This document shows positions 48,419 through 60,756 of a stretch of DNA of 64,000 bases, in pieces. How positions within the stretch are numbered: the first letter of the stretch is position 1; the number at the start of each line of letters is the position of its first letter. Below the pieces are notes generated by a model. The model worked only from the letters and a program-made list of their open reading frames with translations. It had not been told where the DNA came from and did not search any database. A program made the position numbers and the translations under genes. Source of the DNA: Aristolochia californica. Taxonomy: Eukaryota > Streptophyta > Magnoliopsida > Piperales > Aristolochiaceae. The stretch is from the NCBI GenBank assembly GCA_029961685.1, contig JARWKL010000010.1, positions 25,704,067 to 25,768,066 of the forward strand, read 5' to 3'.

Positions 48419-48786
48419 ATTATGTCAATTTACTTTTCATGTAATTTCAATTCGGTTTGGTTTACTTTATTTGGTTTGGTTTACTTTGGGTTGGTTCAGT
48501 GTAATGTGGAGTGAACCACTTGACCTATGGGTCATCATTGTATTTCCGTCCTCAACCCTATTTAGGGGGATGTGAAGGAGAAGAGAGGCAAGTATTGAGA
48601 AAATTATATTTTACAGGTCTAGGTCGGATTCTCCCTTTGAGGTCCAAGGTTGAGCTTCCTCCAAAGCTCCTTCGTTCTAATTGAGTTCCGCCATTACTCG
48701 TTCAAGAAACAAAAATTCTCGATCATCCATTGAGGGAAGAGAGGAAAGAAGGGTGACTTGATCCATGGCAAGGGAAGAACCTAACA
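48370..48786 (+). repeat. 3' LTR of element C
   Basis: 417 bp; it lacks about 30 bases present in the 5' LTR, as small internal deletions. TSD GGATG follows at 48787-48791. Confidence 0.93.
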
Positions 48787-48791
48787 GGATG

Positions 48792-48960
48792 AAGTTCCTC
48801 CTTCATGGACTCCTAACTTCAAATAATTTTGATATTTTTGACGGGGATGAAGTTCCTCCGTCATGGACTCCCAACCACAAATAATTTTTATCTTTTTTAC
48901 GGGGATGAAGTTCATCCGTCATGGACTCCCAACCAAAAATAATTTTGATATTTTTGATGG
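48792..48960. repeat. 57-58-bp minisatellite of G, right part (3 copies)
   Basis: Three units (GTTCCTCCTTCATGGACTCC..., GTTCCTCCGTCATGGACTCC..., GTTCATCCGTCATGGACTCC...) continue the array cut by element C. 48961-50301 is further non-coding interior of G. Confidence 0.85.
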
Positions 48961-50301
48961 GTTAAAATAAATGAGGATATGAGGCCACCTCTTCTTAAAT
49001 AATAATGTCCCCAAAGAGACATAATAGCTGCAACTGAATATAACACGACCATCTTCCAACACATATAACATGAACCAAAATAATAAACCTTGTAGAAGGA
49101 CCCATGAAATAATCATAATTCGATATAAATATTTTTTCTTAAATGCAGAAGCTTCATCTTTTGTGCTCCCCTTTTCGTGAATATTTTGGTCACATAAACT
49201 CATCCACATTATATGGAATAAAATACCTATTTCTAGTACTTCTTCTACTTCTCCCCCTCAAGCTGGGAGGTAATGGCAGTGATCCCAGCTTGAACCAAAT
49301 ATCATAGATGTAGCAATAAGCCAAAATAATAGAGATGTATAAATAAGCTCTTAAACCAGGGAGAAGTGAGATATTTTCATGATATATCAACTCAAAAAGT
49401 GAGGCAACACAATTGGCATAAATTCGGATTTTTCAATACAACAGAATACCAGCATGACCTTTGATTCTTCCAATGCGAATATTTCTTTAAATATAGATCA
49501 GATTGACATGAAATTTTATCCTTCTGAAAGTAGACTTAAACAAATTTCATCCAAGTATAAATTATATTCATAAAATATAATCATCAAAAGATAAATAATC
49601 TGATAGATTTCAGTCTTTGTCATCTAGCCGAACTAAGCACTGTTTCTCTTTTTTTTTCTAACATGACCATTGACTCTTCCAAGATCGATATCTACTTAAA
49701 TAAAAATCATACCGAGAATAGTTTGATTAGGTAAGAAAATAGACTTATATATATTTATTTTGATATATAATTCTCCATATAAAGTCTCTTTCTTGGTAGC
49801 ATAAAATACCTCAAAAGTTGAGGCTTTTTGCTACCGCTCAAACCTCTTTTTCAATCTGACCTTTTCTGCTTCAAATATCGATTTATTTTTGTAGATAGCT
49901 CAGATAAAAAATTGGTTTAATAGGTAAAAGAATAGACTTACAAATATTTCTTTTGATATATATTTCTCCATATAAAGTCTAGTTCTTGATAGCAAAAAAT
50001 ACCTCGAAATCTGAAGATTGCTGCTATTGCTCGAATCTTTTTGCAATCCTTTGCTCATTAAAATATCTATATCTCTCTGTACATAAATATGATTGAAACA
50101 AATTATTTTTCTTTGGAAATTAGACTCAAATATATTTCCGTAAATATATAATGTGAAATATTAAAAACTACGTATAGATTTAAAAAATTCAAAGCAACCT
50201 ATGGGTGCAGGGACTGGAAAAAAAATAACTACAAACTTAGACATACAGTTTAGGGTTTAGAGAAAAGGATCACATTACCTTTGTGGGTTGACCACATCAA
50301 T

Positions 50302-50685
50302 TGTTAAGCTCCCTTGCCATGGATCGAGTCACTCAACAATCTCCTCTTGATTCCAGATTGTAATTCTTTCTTAGGAGAGGCTTTGGATTTTTCAAACGAC
50401 CTATGATTGAGAGGGATCAAGCTTTCGAAGGATGCGTACACCTTGGACCTCGAGAGAGAGAGAATCCGATCTCTGTTTAGACTAATTGATCAATGTTTAA
50501 GATTCATTTCAGAACCCGTCATCCATATAAGAGGATTAGGGTTGACGCACACCAGCAAAGGCCAAGCAAAGGGCCACTAATTTAAAGGAAATTACATCTA
50601 AACCTACTAATTGCAAAAACCTAGAAATTACATAATTTAACCCCTGCATCTACTAATTACTCTAGATGCTATGGAGTCCATAACA
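50302..50685 (-). repeat. 3' LTR of element E
   Basis: 384 bp; plus-strand ends TGTTAAGCTCCC and GAGTCCATAACA. The complement of a polypurine tract (CAGCCCCCTCCTGG) lies beside it at 50687. Confidence 0.93.
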
Positions 50686-51625
50686 TCAGCCCCCTCCTGG
50701 AGAAAGAGCTTGTCCTCAAGCTCAAAGGTGGGGTAGAGGGCACTGAAAGCCTCTAATGGTTCCTAGGAAGCTTCAACAGGATCTGTGTCGGTCCATTGGA
50801 CTAAAATCTCCATGACCCTTGGACTTGACGAGCTTGAAACACCTTCTGTGGAGTATTTTTAACATGACCATCTTGTACTGGTGGCAATGGTGTGTGGAGC
50901 ATAGGCGAGTCTCCCTTGAACGGCTTCAATAGGGAGACATGGAAGACATCATGAATCTTGGCGTCTAGTGGGAGTTGCAGGCGATAAGCCACTCTGCCAA
51001 TACGTTGCAACACCTGAAATGGCCCATAGAACTTTGGTGAAAGTTTGTGCAGTTTGGAGGCCGTAATGGAAAGCTGGCATTAATGTTGAAGTCGAAGCCA
51101 TACATAATCTCCTGGAGCAAAGGAAAGGTCACAATGACCCTTGTTGTAGGTGCTCTTCATAGTGTCCTGAGCTTTGACCTGGGCAAGCATAGTATCCCGT
51201 TCCCCCAAAGCCTGGTCAAACGTCGCCACCTGAGATGTGCCAGGCACATAAGATAAGAGAAAAGGGGGGTCTCACCCATAAACCACCTTGAAGGGTGTAG
51301 TGCCAAGGGCAGTGTGGTAAGATGTATAATAACAAAAATCCGCCCAAGCGAGCCAGCGGACTCAACTTTAGGGAGTATCCCCCATGAAACAGCGCAAATA
51401 CATCTCAATAGTGCGGTTGACTACTTCCATTTGCCCATCTATCTGAGGGTGGTAGGCTGATGAGAAAGCCAATTTTGTGCCCTATAATTTGAATAGCTCT
51501 TTCCAAAAGGTACTTGTGAATACTGCATCTCTGTCATAGGTGATGGACTCCGGTAAGCCATGAAGGCAGATAATCTGGTCCATGAAGATTTGAGCTACAT
51601 GTGTCACCATATGAGGAGGAGCCAG
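50686..51625 (-). pseudogene. Element E integrase C-terminus and chromodomain, broken
   Basis: The minus strand gives [19 protein letters not shown] and [16 protein letters not shown] (50801-51013). Further right come integrase core words ([10 protein letters not shown], frame-shifted, near 51400). The frame contains several stops. Element F interrupts it at 51625. Confidence 0.85.
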
Positions 51626-52050
51626 TGTTATGGACTCTATTGCATCACGAGTTACCAACAGGCGTAGGAATTAATTAATGTGAATTTCAATTTCCATGTA
51701 ATTGTTTTTGGTTTTTGTTTGTCTTTGGTTTGGGTTGGTTTAGCATTTATTGGTTTGAACCATTGACCCAAGGGGTCTAAAGTGTTTGGGCGTCCTCAAC
51801 CCTATTTAAGGGGACAACTAGGGTAATGAGAAGACAAAAATTGAGTATACTTTAGCCTAGAGTAAATTATATGAACAGGTCTAGAGCTCCTTCAAGCTCT
51901 CTCCCATTTTTTCCCAATTCATTTCCGAAATCTCCTTTTCCGAAATTCAATCTTCATCATTCCATCATTCTATCTCAACGACAAGCAAGACAATGGAAGG
52001 AAGAGAAGAGAGGAGGGTGACAAGATCCTTGGCTCGTGAGGATCATAAGA
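51626..52050 (+). repeat. 5' LTR of element F
   Basis: 425 bp, TGTTATGGACTCTATTGC...; TATA-like CCTATTTAAGG. The coding end reads [17 protein letters not shown], with the family Met changed to Leu. Confidence 0.92.
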
Positions 52051-55000
52051 ACGTGTTATCATATAGGTCCACCCTTGGTGATTCCTCTTCTCCAGAGGAC
52101 ATACGTCAAGTACTTTCAAAACTTCAACAATGATCCACTCTTTAAGGTACTGAAATTTCTCACATCCAAAATACATTACATACGCTGGAATCATCTCTCC
52201 AAATAGTCATCCGACAACTTGCTGCAATTCAATCACCAATGCCACCACCAGCCACCAACTTTCAACCACAACCAGTACATCACCAACAATTCACGCCACC
52301 ACCAAACCCACCACTGCGCCAACCACCTGTGCCCATGGCTACTCACGCACATGGACCAACCATGGTTCCAAGGTACTTTAAACTTAACTTTCCTACATAT
52401 GATGGCTCTAAAGATCCTTTACTCTGGTTCACCAAATGTGAACAATTCTTCTATCATCAACAAACGGTGGAAATGGACAAGGTTACATTGGCCGCCTACC
52501 ACCTGCTCGATGAAGCGCTCATGTGGTTCCATCACTACCGAAATGTCCATTCCACTCAGGATTGGCTACACTTTAAACATGCTTGTCAGTTGAGGTTTGG
52601 ACCTCCAGCTAGCAGCAACCCAGTGGGGGAATTGATCAACTTTAAACAGACAGACACCTTAGAAGTGTACCAGAAACGTTCCAAGAAAGGTTGGCCCGAG
52701 CCAGTGAATTTTGTTCCTCCTCACCTACATGTTCAGATTTTTAATGCTGGATTGACAGATGCGGTTAGGTTGGAAGTGGAATTACTTGGTCCGATAGATT
52801 TGGACTCAGCAATGAATTATGCCAGGGTTGTGGAACACAAAAAAAGAGTTCTAAAAGAATCTTTACACCGAAAACCATTTTGGAACAACAGAATATAGGG
52901 TACTGCATTTGGTCCACGCTTTGGGTCCTCTGCCCTTAACTGAGCAGAGTAGTCTACCAGTGTGCCTCCCCACACTCTTCCACGTAAATTTTTGACTAAA
53001 CAGGAAATGGAGGCTAGAAAGGCCAAGGGCCTATGTTTTAATTGTGACGAACAATTCCTTCCAGGACATACCTGTAAACGTTTATTCAGTATTGAACTTT
53101 TAGAAGAAGATTCAGAAGAGCTTCCTGAAAATGAATTTGTTGACGAGGTACAGCAAGAACCAGAGCTCTCCCTCCATGCCATGCATGGCCTGCGTAGTTC
53201 TAACACCATGCAGGTAAAAGCCAAGTTACACCACCTCATGCTACTGGCTTTAGTTGATTTGGGCAGCACACATAATTTTATCAGTGAACCAGCAGCGCAA
53301 CAATTGGGATTGGAAATTCAACAGCAAAAGGGTCTCTCGGTTTCAGTGGTCAATGGGGCTAAAATTGCAAGTGTGGGGTTATGTACAAACACCCCTTTCA
53401 CCATTGAGGGACATTCATTCCAGGAAGACTTACATGTCATTCCCTTGGCTGGATTTGATTTGGTGCTCGGGGTAAAATGGCTTCAGTTATTAGGCCCTAT
53501 ATTATGAGACTTTCAGGTGCGGACTATGTCATTTACAGCACCACAGGGCCAGATTACATTACAAGGTATTGTGGCACAGGTCCCTAACGCACTTCACACA
53601 TTACAGCTTCAGAACAATGGTGAAGGTCAATTAGCTCCTTTAATTACAGCATTTACGGATTTATTTAATGACCCTACGGGTCTACCACCAGTGTGTCACT
53701 ACGATCACCGCATTCGTTTAAAGTTGGGAACTGATCCAGTAGTGGTGCGGCCTTATCATTACCCACATATACAGAAAGATGAAATAGAACGACAGTGCAT
53801 GAATATGCTCGTTCAGGGAGTGATCCAGCCCAATCGATCTCCTTTTTCCTCACCAGTGTTACTAGTATGCAAAAAGGATAAACCATGGAGGTTTTGTGTC
53901 GACTATCGGCAACTCAAGTTGCAGACAATTAAAGACAAGTTCCCCATTCTAGTCGTGGATGAGTTGCTGGATGAGTTACATGGTGCTACAATTTTTACAA
54001 AGTTAGATTTAAAATCAGACTATCATCAAATAAGAGTTCACCCGACTGATGTGGAGAAGACTGCGTTCTGCACACATCACGGTCATTTCGAGTTCCTCGT
54101 CATGCCCTTCGGTCTCTCCAATGCATCCTCCACCTTTCAGGCCCTCATGAATGAGGTATTTTCATCGCTTCTGCGCAACTATGTGTTAGTATTTTTTGAT
54201 GACATTATGGTCTACAACAAAAATTGGGTAGAACATCTCCAACACTTCCATTAGGTATTTACCATTCTACGCTCTCACAATTTTGGTTTTGAATAAATCC
54301 AAATGTTCTATGGGTACATCTGAGGTGGCATATTTGGGCCACATCATATCAGTTGTGGGTGTGAAAGTTGACTAGAGCAAGATACAAGCAGTAACAAATT
54401 GGCCGATTCCCACCTCCATCACAACATTAAGGGGATTTTTGGGCCTAGCGGGATATTATAGAAAATTTATCCAATCTTATGGCCAGATAGAAGCACCACT
54501 CAACAACCTTCTCAAAAAAATATGCCTTCCACTGGTCTTCTACAGCGGATCAGGCCTTTCTGCTGTTAAAGGAGGCCTTAGCCTCAGTGCAAGTACTACA
54601 ATTACCAGATTTTGAGGGAGACTTTGTGGTGGAATGTGATGCCTCTGGGGGAGGTATAGGGGCAGTGTTAAAACAATTGGGACACCCAATTACTTATTTC
54701 AGCCGTCAGTTGGGACAACACCACTATAAGTTAGCTGCATATGAGAGGGAATTGATTGGGCTAGCCAAGGATGTCCAACATTGGCGACCTTATCTATGGG
54801 GATGACCATTTCTCATTCGTATAGATCATTGCAGCCTCAAGTATCTTCTTGAACAGCGCCTCACCACCTCCCCACAGCAGTATTGGCTAACTAAACTCAT
54901 GGGCTTCGATTTTACAGTTCACTATAAGCCAGGTAGTTCGAATTTGGGGGCTGATGCTTTGTCATGTCAGGATATTTCAGCAACACAACTTTATGCAATC

Positions 55001-56465
55001 AGTCACCCACGTTCACTTGTGCAAGATTCTATTTGTGAGGAAGTACATCAATATCTGGAACTCATGTCATTATATCAGGATATTCAACAGGGGACAACAA
55101 CTCCTCATTGGATGATACCACACATGAGGGTCGACAGAAAACATATTTCCAAATCAGTCGGGACTTTTATTGAAAGGGCATGAAGAGGACAATTGCAGAT
55201 TATGTATCTGCTTGTCAGATTTGTCAACGAAACAAGACCGAATCTTTAAGTCTTGCCGGCCTACTGCAACCTCTAAAACTACCATCTCAAATCTGGTTTG
55301 ACATTTCAATGGACTTCATTGCTGGCCTTCCCATTTCATCAGGTAAATCAGTGATATTTGTTGTCGTTGATTGGTTTTCAAAATATAGTCACTTCATTGC
55401 TTTGGCGCATCCATATACTGCTGGTCAGGTTGCTCAATTATTTATGGACAACATTGTCCGATTACACAGAATTCCCACATCCATTATCAGTGACATGGAT
55501 GCCATTTTTACCAGTATCTTTTGGAAGGAATTATTCAAATTACAGGGCACCCAATTGGCATTTTCATTTGCATATCATCCACAAACGGACGAACAAACAA
55601 AGGTCATCAATCGCACGATTGAAATGTATCTTTGTTGTTTTGTGGGGGACGCACCTAGACGGTGGGTGAAATGGCTTTCATGGGCAGAATTTTGCTATAA
55701 CACATCTTACCACACAACACTGGGAACTACTCCTTTCAGGGTAGTTTATGGCAGAGATCCACCTCGTCTGTTACCATATGAACCTAGGGCATCCAAAGTC
55801 ATCACTTTGGACCAGGTGTTAGCTAAAAGAGACGTTATGATCACTGAGGTACGTACTCATCTCCAGGAGGCCCAACACTCTATGAAGCTCTATTATGTTA
55901 AGAAGCACTGGGAGGTATCTTATTTCCCCGGAGACTATGTGTGGTTAAAGCTTAAGGTACGTACTCATCTCCAGGAGGCCCAACACTCTATGAAGCTCTA
56001 TTATGATAAGAAGCACCGGGAGGTATCTTATTTCTTCAGAGACTATGTGTGGTTAAAGCTTCAACACTACCGGCAACTGTCCCTGACGGCATCCAAGCGC
56101 CATAAGTTGTCTCCAAAATATTATGGTCCCTTTGAGGTGTTGGACAAAATTGGGCCCATGGCATACCGCTTGCAGCTACCAACGGAAGCGAAGATCCATA
56201 ATGTATTTCACGTATCCCAATTGAAGCCATTCCAGGGTGACTCGCCCCTACTACACACTCCACTGCCACCACTACATGAGGGCAGAGTCCTTTCTATTCC
56301 AGTTTAGGTTTTAAAAGCACGCCACATCCAGGGTGATTGGGAAATTCTTGTCCAGTGGGCAGATGCCGACCCCAGTGACACCACATGGGAGCCGTTATTA
56401 GCATTTCAACTCCTATATCTATCCGTTGAGCTTGAGGACAAGCTCTTTCTCCAGGAGGGGGGTGA
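52051..56465 (+). pseudogene. Element F gag-pol, many stops
   Basis: Gag is at 52239-52898; zinc knuckle CFNCDEQFLPGHTC near 53036; protease with LVDLGSTHNF (DLG, active-site Ser lost) near 53250; RT 53517-54254 with VFFDDIMVYN; RNase H near 54587 (ECDASGGGIGAVL); integrase and chromodomain 55180-56307. Frames are separated by stops and indels, and part of the integrase zinc-finger region (about 55110-55180) is shortened. A 36-codon tandem duplication is present at 55848-56063. Confidence 0.9.
55848..56063 (+). repeat. 108-bp tandem duplication in F integrase tail
   Basis: Copies 55848-55955 and 55956-56063 repeat GGTACGTACTCATCTCCAGG... with a few differences. The duplication is exactly 36 codons and stays in frame, doubling the segment [16 protein letters not shown]...KL before the chromodomain linker. 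Confidence 0.92.
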
Positions 56466-56890
56466 TGTTATGGACTCTATATCATCACGAGTTACCAAAA
56501 GGTGTAGAAATTAATTAATGTGAATTTATATTTCCATGTAATTGTTTTTGGTTTGGGTTTGTCTTTGGTTTGGGTTAGTTTAGCATTTATTGGTTTGAAC
56601 CATTGGCCCAAGGGGTCTAAAGTGTTTGGGCGTCCTCAGCCCTATTTAAGGGGACGACTAGGGTAATGAGAAGACAGCAATTGAGTCTACTTTAGCCTAG
56701 ATTAAATTATATAAACAGGTCTAGAGCTCCTTCAAGCTCTCTCTCGTTTTTTCCCAATTCATTTCCGAAATATCCTTTTCCGAAATTCAATCTTCATCAT
56801 TCCATCATTCTATCTCAACGTCAAGCAAGACAATGGAAGGAAGAGAAGAGAGGAGGGTGACAAGATCCATGGCTCGTGAGGATCTTAACA
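56466..56890 (+). repeat. 3' LTR of element F
   Basis: 425 bp, ends TGTTATGGACTC and GATCTTAACA, followed by TSD GCCAG. Confidence 0.93.
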
Positions 56891-56895
56891 GCCAG

Positions 56896-59800
56896 GGCAG
56901 GAAGTGCTCATATTTAGAGAACCAATCCACCACTACGAAAATAATAGATTTGCCTGAAGATGTTGGGAGATTATCTATAAAGTCCATGGATATATCTGCC
57001 CATACCTATGAAGGGAGCTGAAGAGGTTGCAGTAGGCCTGCTGGGTTTAATGTCTCCACCTTGTTCCATTGGCACACCTGGCACACAGAGATATAGTTAG
57101 CCACCATACGTTTCATGCCTCTCCAATAGAAGTCACGACTTAGCCGGAAATATGTCTTTTGCCGGCCTTCATGAGTGTTGTCTTGAAATGTAGATAAGAT
57201 GTTGTTGAGTAGGGCTGAAGTAGGATGGAGATAAATCCGATTCTTATACAATATGAGATGGTCCTAAAGTGCCCAATTGCTGTCCATGGTGTTTTGATCA
57301 ATGCAGTGATACAAGGCAATGAGCTTGGGATGTTGCTGAATGTCATCCCTAATTGAATCAAGCAAAAGAATCCGTGGTTGACTGATTGCAGGTAGCTGTG
57401 GTTCTGACATGTCTTGGCGAGACAAGGCATCAACCCCAATGTTAAGGTGGTCTAGTTTATACTCCACTTTAAAATCAAACCCCATCAATTTACTTAGCCA
57501 ATGCTGATGCATTGAAGTAGTGATACGTTGCTCCAATAAATATTTCAAATTGTAGTGGTCTGTCCGGATCACGAAGTGTCGACCCCAAAGATAGGGCCAC
57601 CAATGTTGAATGTCTTTGGCTAACCCGATAAGTTCCCTTTTATAAGCAGCTAATTTTTCAAGGTGCGGGGCAAGGTGTCTGCTGAAATATGCAATGGGAT
57701 GGCCCTGCTATTGTAAGATTACGCCAATGCCCCCTCTAGAAGCCTCACATTCAATAACCAACGGTTCTTCAAAATTGGGGAGTTGGAGAATCGGGGTAGT
57801 GGCTAAGGCGTGTTTCAACTGCTCAAAGGATGAAGCCACTATGTCTGACCATGTGACAGCATTACGCTTAAGTAAGTTGTTGAGTGGAGCCGCGATCTGG
57901 CCATAGTCGTGAATGAACTTCTAGTAATACCCGGCCAAGCCTAAAAATCCCCGTAAAGCAGTGACTGAATGTGGTGTAGGCCAGTCAACCACTGCCTGTA
58001 TTTTGCTACTGGTGGCCTTAACACCAGAGGCTGAGATGACATGACCCAGATAAGCGACCTCTGAGGTACCCAAAGAGCATTTGGATTGGTTGAGAAACAA
58101 ATGATGGGAACGCATGAGGTTGAATACCTGGCGTAAATGTTGAATATGGTCTTCCCAGTGCTTGCTATAAATCAGAATATCATCAAAGAATACCAGAACA
58201 TATTTCCGTAAGAGATGGCAAAAGATTTCGTTCATCAGGGCCTGAAAAGTGGAAGGGGCGTTGGAGAGCCCAAATGGCATGACTAAGAACTCAAAATGGC
58301 CATGATGCGTGCGGAAGACAGTTTTCTCCACATCTGCAGGGTGTACCCGAATCTTGTGGTACCCGGATTTCAAATCCAGCTTAGTAAATAATTCTTCCTC
58401 ATGCAATTCATCCAAGAGTTTGTCCACCACGGGTATTGGAAATTTATCCTTAACCGTATGAGCATTGAGCTCTCTGTAGTCAACACAAAATCGCCAAGAG
58501 TGGTCATGTTTTTTTTACCAACAACACTTGGGAAGAAAACGGAGACCGGTTGGGCTGAATAATGCCTTGCGCTAACATAAGCTGACATTGGCGCTCTATC
58601 TCATCTTTCTGCAAATGAGGGTAGCGGAATGGGCACACCACTAAAGGCTCAGTGCCTAACTTTAAACATATTCGATGATCACATGTTCGGATCGGTGGGA
58701 GCGCAGTAGGCTCCTGAAATAAATCAAAAATTCTGTAAGGAGTGAGTTTAACTTACAGCGATTGGAGTCCATAGGTTGGATAGTCTGGAGAGAGCAAGGT
58801 AATGGAGCATGAGTCCCATGAAGGGTGAGTTGTTGCTGGTCTTGTGTAAAACTCATAGTGAGGGACTTGAAATACCATAAAATTGGACCCAACTACTGCA
58901 ACCATTTAATACCCAACACCAAGTCAAATTCAGCGAGTGGAAGAACAAAGAAGTCTGTCACAAATGTATTGCCTTCAATATCAAAAGGTACGATTGGACA
59001 AACTCCAGCAATGGAAATCTTTGCCATATTGGCTACCGAGACCGAAATGCCAGTGTTCTGCCGAATCGGTAAGCCGAGTTGTCGTGCTACTGGTTTGCTA
59101 ATAAAGTTGTGCCTGAATCCACTAAGGCCAACAACTGTAGGTGTTGGAGGCCAGCTCGGACCTGCATGGTGTTTGTGCTGTGCAGCCTTGTCATAACATG
59201 GATGGAAATAGCTGGTTCGTTTATCTTAGGCTCGACAACTTCTTCCAACGGTGGGGTCTCCTCGGAATCATCCACCTCTAACCAAAACAGGTGTTTGCAT
59301 ATGTGACCCTATGTGTATGTCTCATCAAAATTATAACAAAGGTTTTTGGCTCTCATCTGTTCCATCTCTGATTTAGAAAGGCGACGAAAGTATTGTGGTG
59401 GTGGTGCCTTGGGTGGATCGGATATGTGAGAAGGATTGTTGCCTTGGTGCATTGGGGGGGGGGGGGGGGGGGGGGGGCGCGCGAAGGTGAGTGGGCACTA
59501 GTGGTTACCCGGCCTAGCCATGGAGGCCTACGCTCGAGGGACTCTTTCAAGACCCGTTGTTTGGCATCCAGAGTACGGGCAAGATTCATGGCATGTGCTA
59601 GGTCCGCTGGGTCATGTAATTCCACTTCCAGACAAAGGTCTTCCACTAGTCCAGCAGTAAATAAATAAACATACTATGTCGGACGCACATACCTATTGGC
59701 TCGTGCCAGCCGTTCCTGAAATTGTTTCTGATAATCCTCTATGGAACCCGTTTGTTTGAGGTTGACTAAATCTCCTAGAGGGTTACTTCGGGCTGGTGGA

Positions 59801-60344
59801 CCAAACCTCAACATGCAATAATCTTTAAAAATCTCCCAATCATAAAGGGGATGCTCAGAGTGAAATTGATCGTACCACAACTACGCTTCATCAAGCATGT
59901 GGAATGTAGCTAAAGGAACCCTATCCTCGGGTTGGGTTCTTTGATTCCAAAAGAATTGGTCACACCGGTGAAACCATATCAGAGGGTCTAAGGACCCATC
60001 ATAAGTGGGAAAGTCGAGTTTGGTATACCTGGGCATGGTGGAGTGGTTGTTGCCATGAAGCCCTCCTAGAATAGGATGCATTGGACACAGAGGAGACATT
60101 GGTGGTGGCAGGGGAGGGGGATGGTGGTTGGAATGCCTATTTGAATTGCTCAGAAGGGTAGTGTCCCCCACCATGTACTCTCCCATACGAAGAGTGAATT
60201 GATTAAAGGCCTCCCGAAGCTCCATTACTTCTGTTCAAACAGTGGTGATGGAATTCTGGGATTCCATTCGAACTTCCTCAATAAGATTGCGTATATCATT
60301 CGGAGAAGATGAATCGCCGATGGTGGTCCTGTCTGATACCACGT
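56896..60344 (-). pseudogene. Element E gag-pol, main part, broken
   Basis: Read right to left: gag (60225-59353) with a proline-rich linker containing a G24/C24 run; zinc knuckle region near 59320; protease near 59090-59130 (LVDSGTT); RT 58430-57921 (VFFDDILIYS); RNase H near 57750; integrase HHCC (NTHEGRQKTYFRLSRDFYW, then CQVCQWN) at 57251-57006. It ends at F's insertion, where MDFIDNLP is visible. Many stops and frameshifts, consistent with 8% LTR divergence. Confidence 0.88.
59454..59477. repeat. Run of 24 G (C24 on the coding strand of E)
   Basis: It lies in the gag proline-rich linker, so CCN codons have collapsed into a homopolymer. This is a likely slippage or assembly-error site. 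Confidence 0.85.
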
Positions 60345-60728
60345 TGTTAAGGTCCCTTGCAATGGATCGAGTCACCTGACGATCTTCTCTTGATTCCATA
60401 TAGTAATTCGTTCTTAGGAGAGGCTTTGGATTTTTCGAACGACCTATGATTGAGAGGGATAAAGCTTTTGAAGGAAGCTTTCACCTTGGAACTCGAGAGA
60501 GAGAGAATCCGATCTCTGTTTAGACTAATTGATCAATGCTTAAGCTTCATTTTAGAACCCGTCATCCATATAAGAGGATTAGGGTTGACACACACCATCA
60601 AAGGCCAAACAAAGGGCCACTAATTTAAAGGAAATTACATATAAACCTACTAATTGTAGAAACCTGGAAATTACATAATTTAACCCCTGCATCTACTAAT
60701 TACTATAGATGCAATAGAGTCCATAACA
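60345..60728 (-). repeat. 5' LTR of element E
   Basis: 384 bp; the minus-strand primer site lies at 60331-60343 just inside. TSD TCAAT is at 60729-60733. Confidence 0.93.
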
Positions 60729-60756
60729 TCAATTCACAGAACCTGCTCTGATACCA

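Larger units (their letters stand above)
36991..48786 (+). mobile_element. Element C: chromovirus in G, split by element D
   Basis: LTRs are at 36991-37437 (447 bp) and 48370-48786 (417 bp). They differ by about a dozen substitutions and small deletions (around 3%). The duplication GGATG is on both sides (36986-36990 and 48787-48791). Without D it is about 5.3 kb. A primer-binding site lies at 37441. It has the same Reina-like plan as B, but a distinct family by LTR sequence. Many stop codons make it non-functional. Confidence 0.94.
51626..56890 (+). mobile_element. Element F: chromovirus inside E
   Basis: LTRs are at 51626-52050 and 56466-56890 (425 bp each), with about 25 differences (6%). 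The duplication GCCAG is on both sides (51621-51625 and 56891-56895). The 5' LTR end is mutated (ATAAGA instead of TTAACA), and the primer site is decayed (TGTTATCATATAGG). It is 5265 bp long and reads opposite to its host E. Not functional. Confidence 0.94.
50302..60728 (-). mobile_element. Element E: old chromovirus in G, minus strand, split by F
   Basis: LTRs are at 50302-50685 and 60345-60728 (384 bp each), differing at roughly 30 positions (about 8%). The duplication TCAAT is on both sides (50297-50301 and 60729-60733). The minus-strand primer site is at 60331-60343. Without F it is about 5.2 kb. It has the same Reina-like plan; the coding N-terminus reads VTRSIARDLN in the right LTR and keeps VTRSMAR-type wording in the left. 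Confidence 0.94.
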
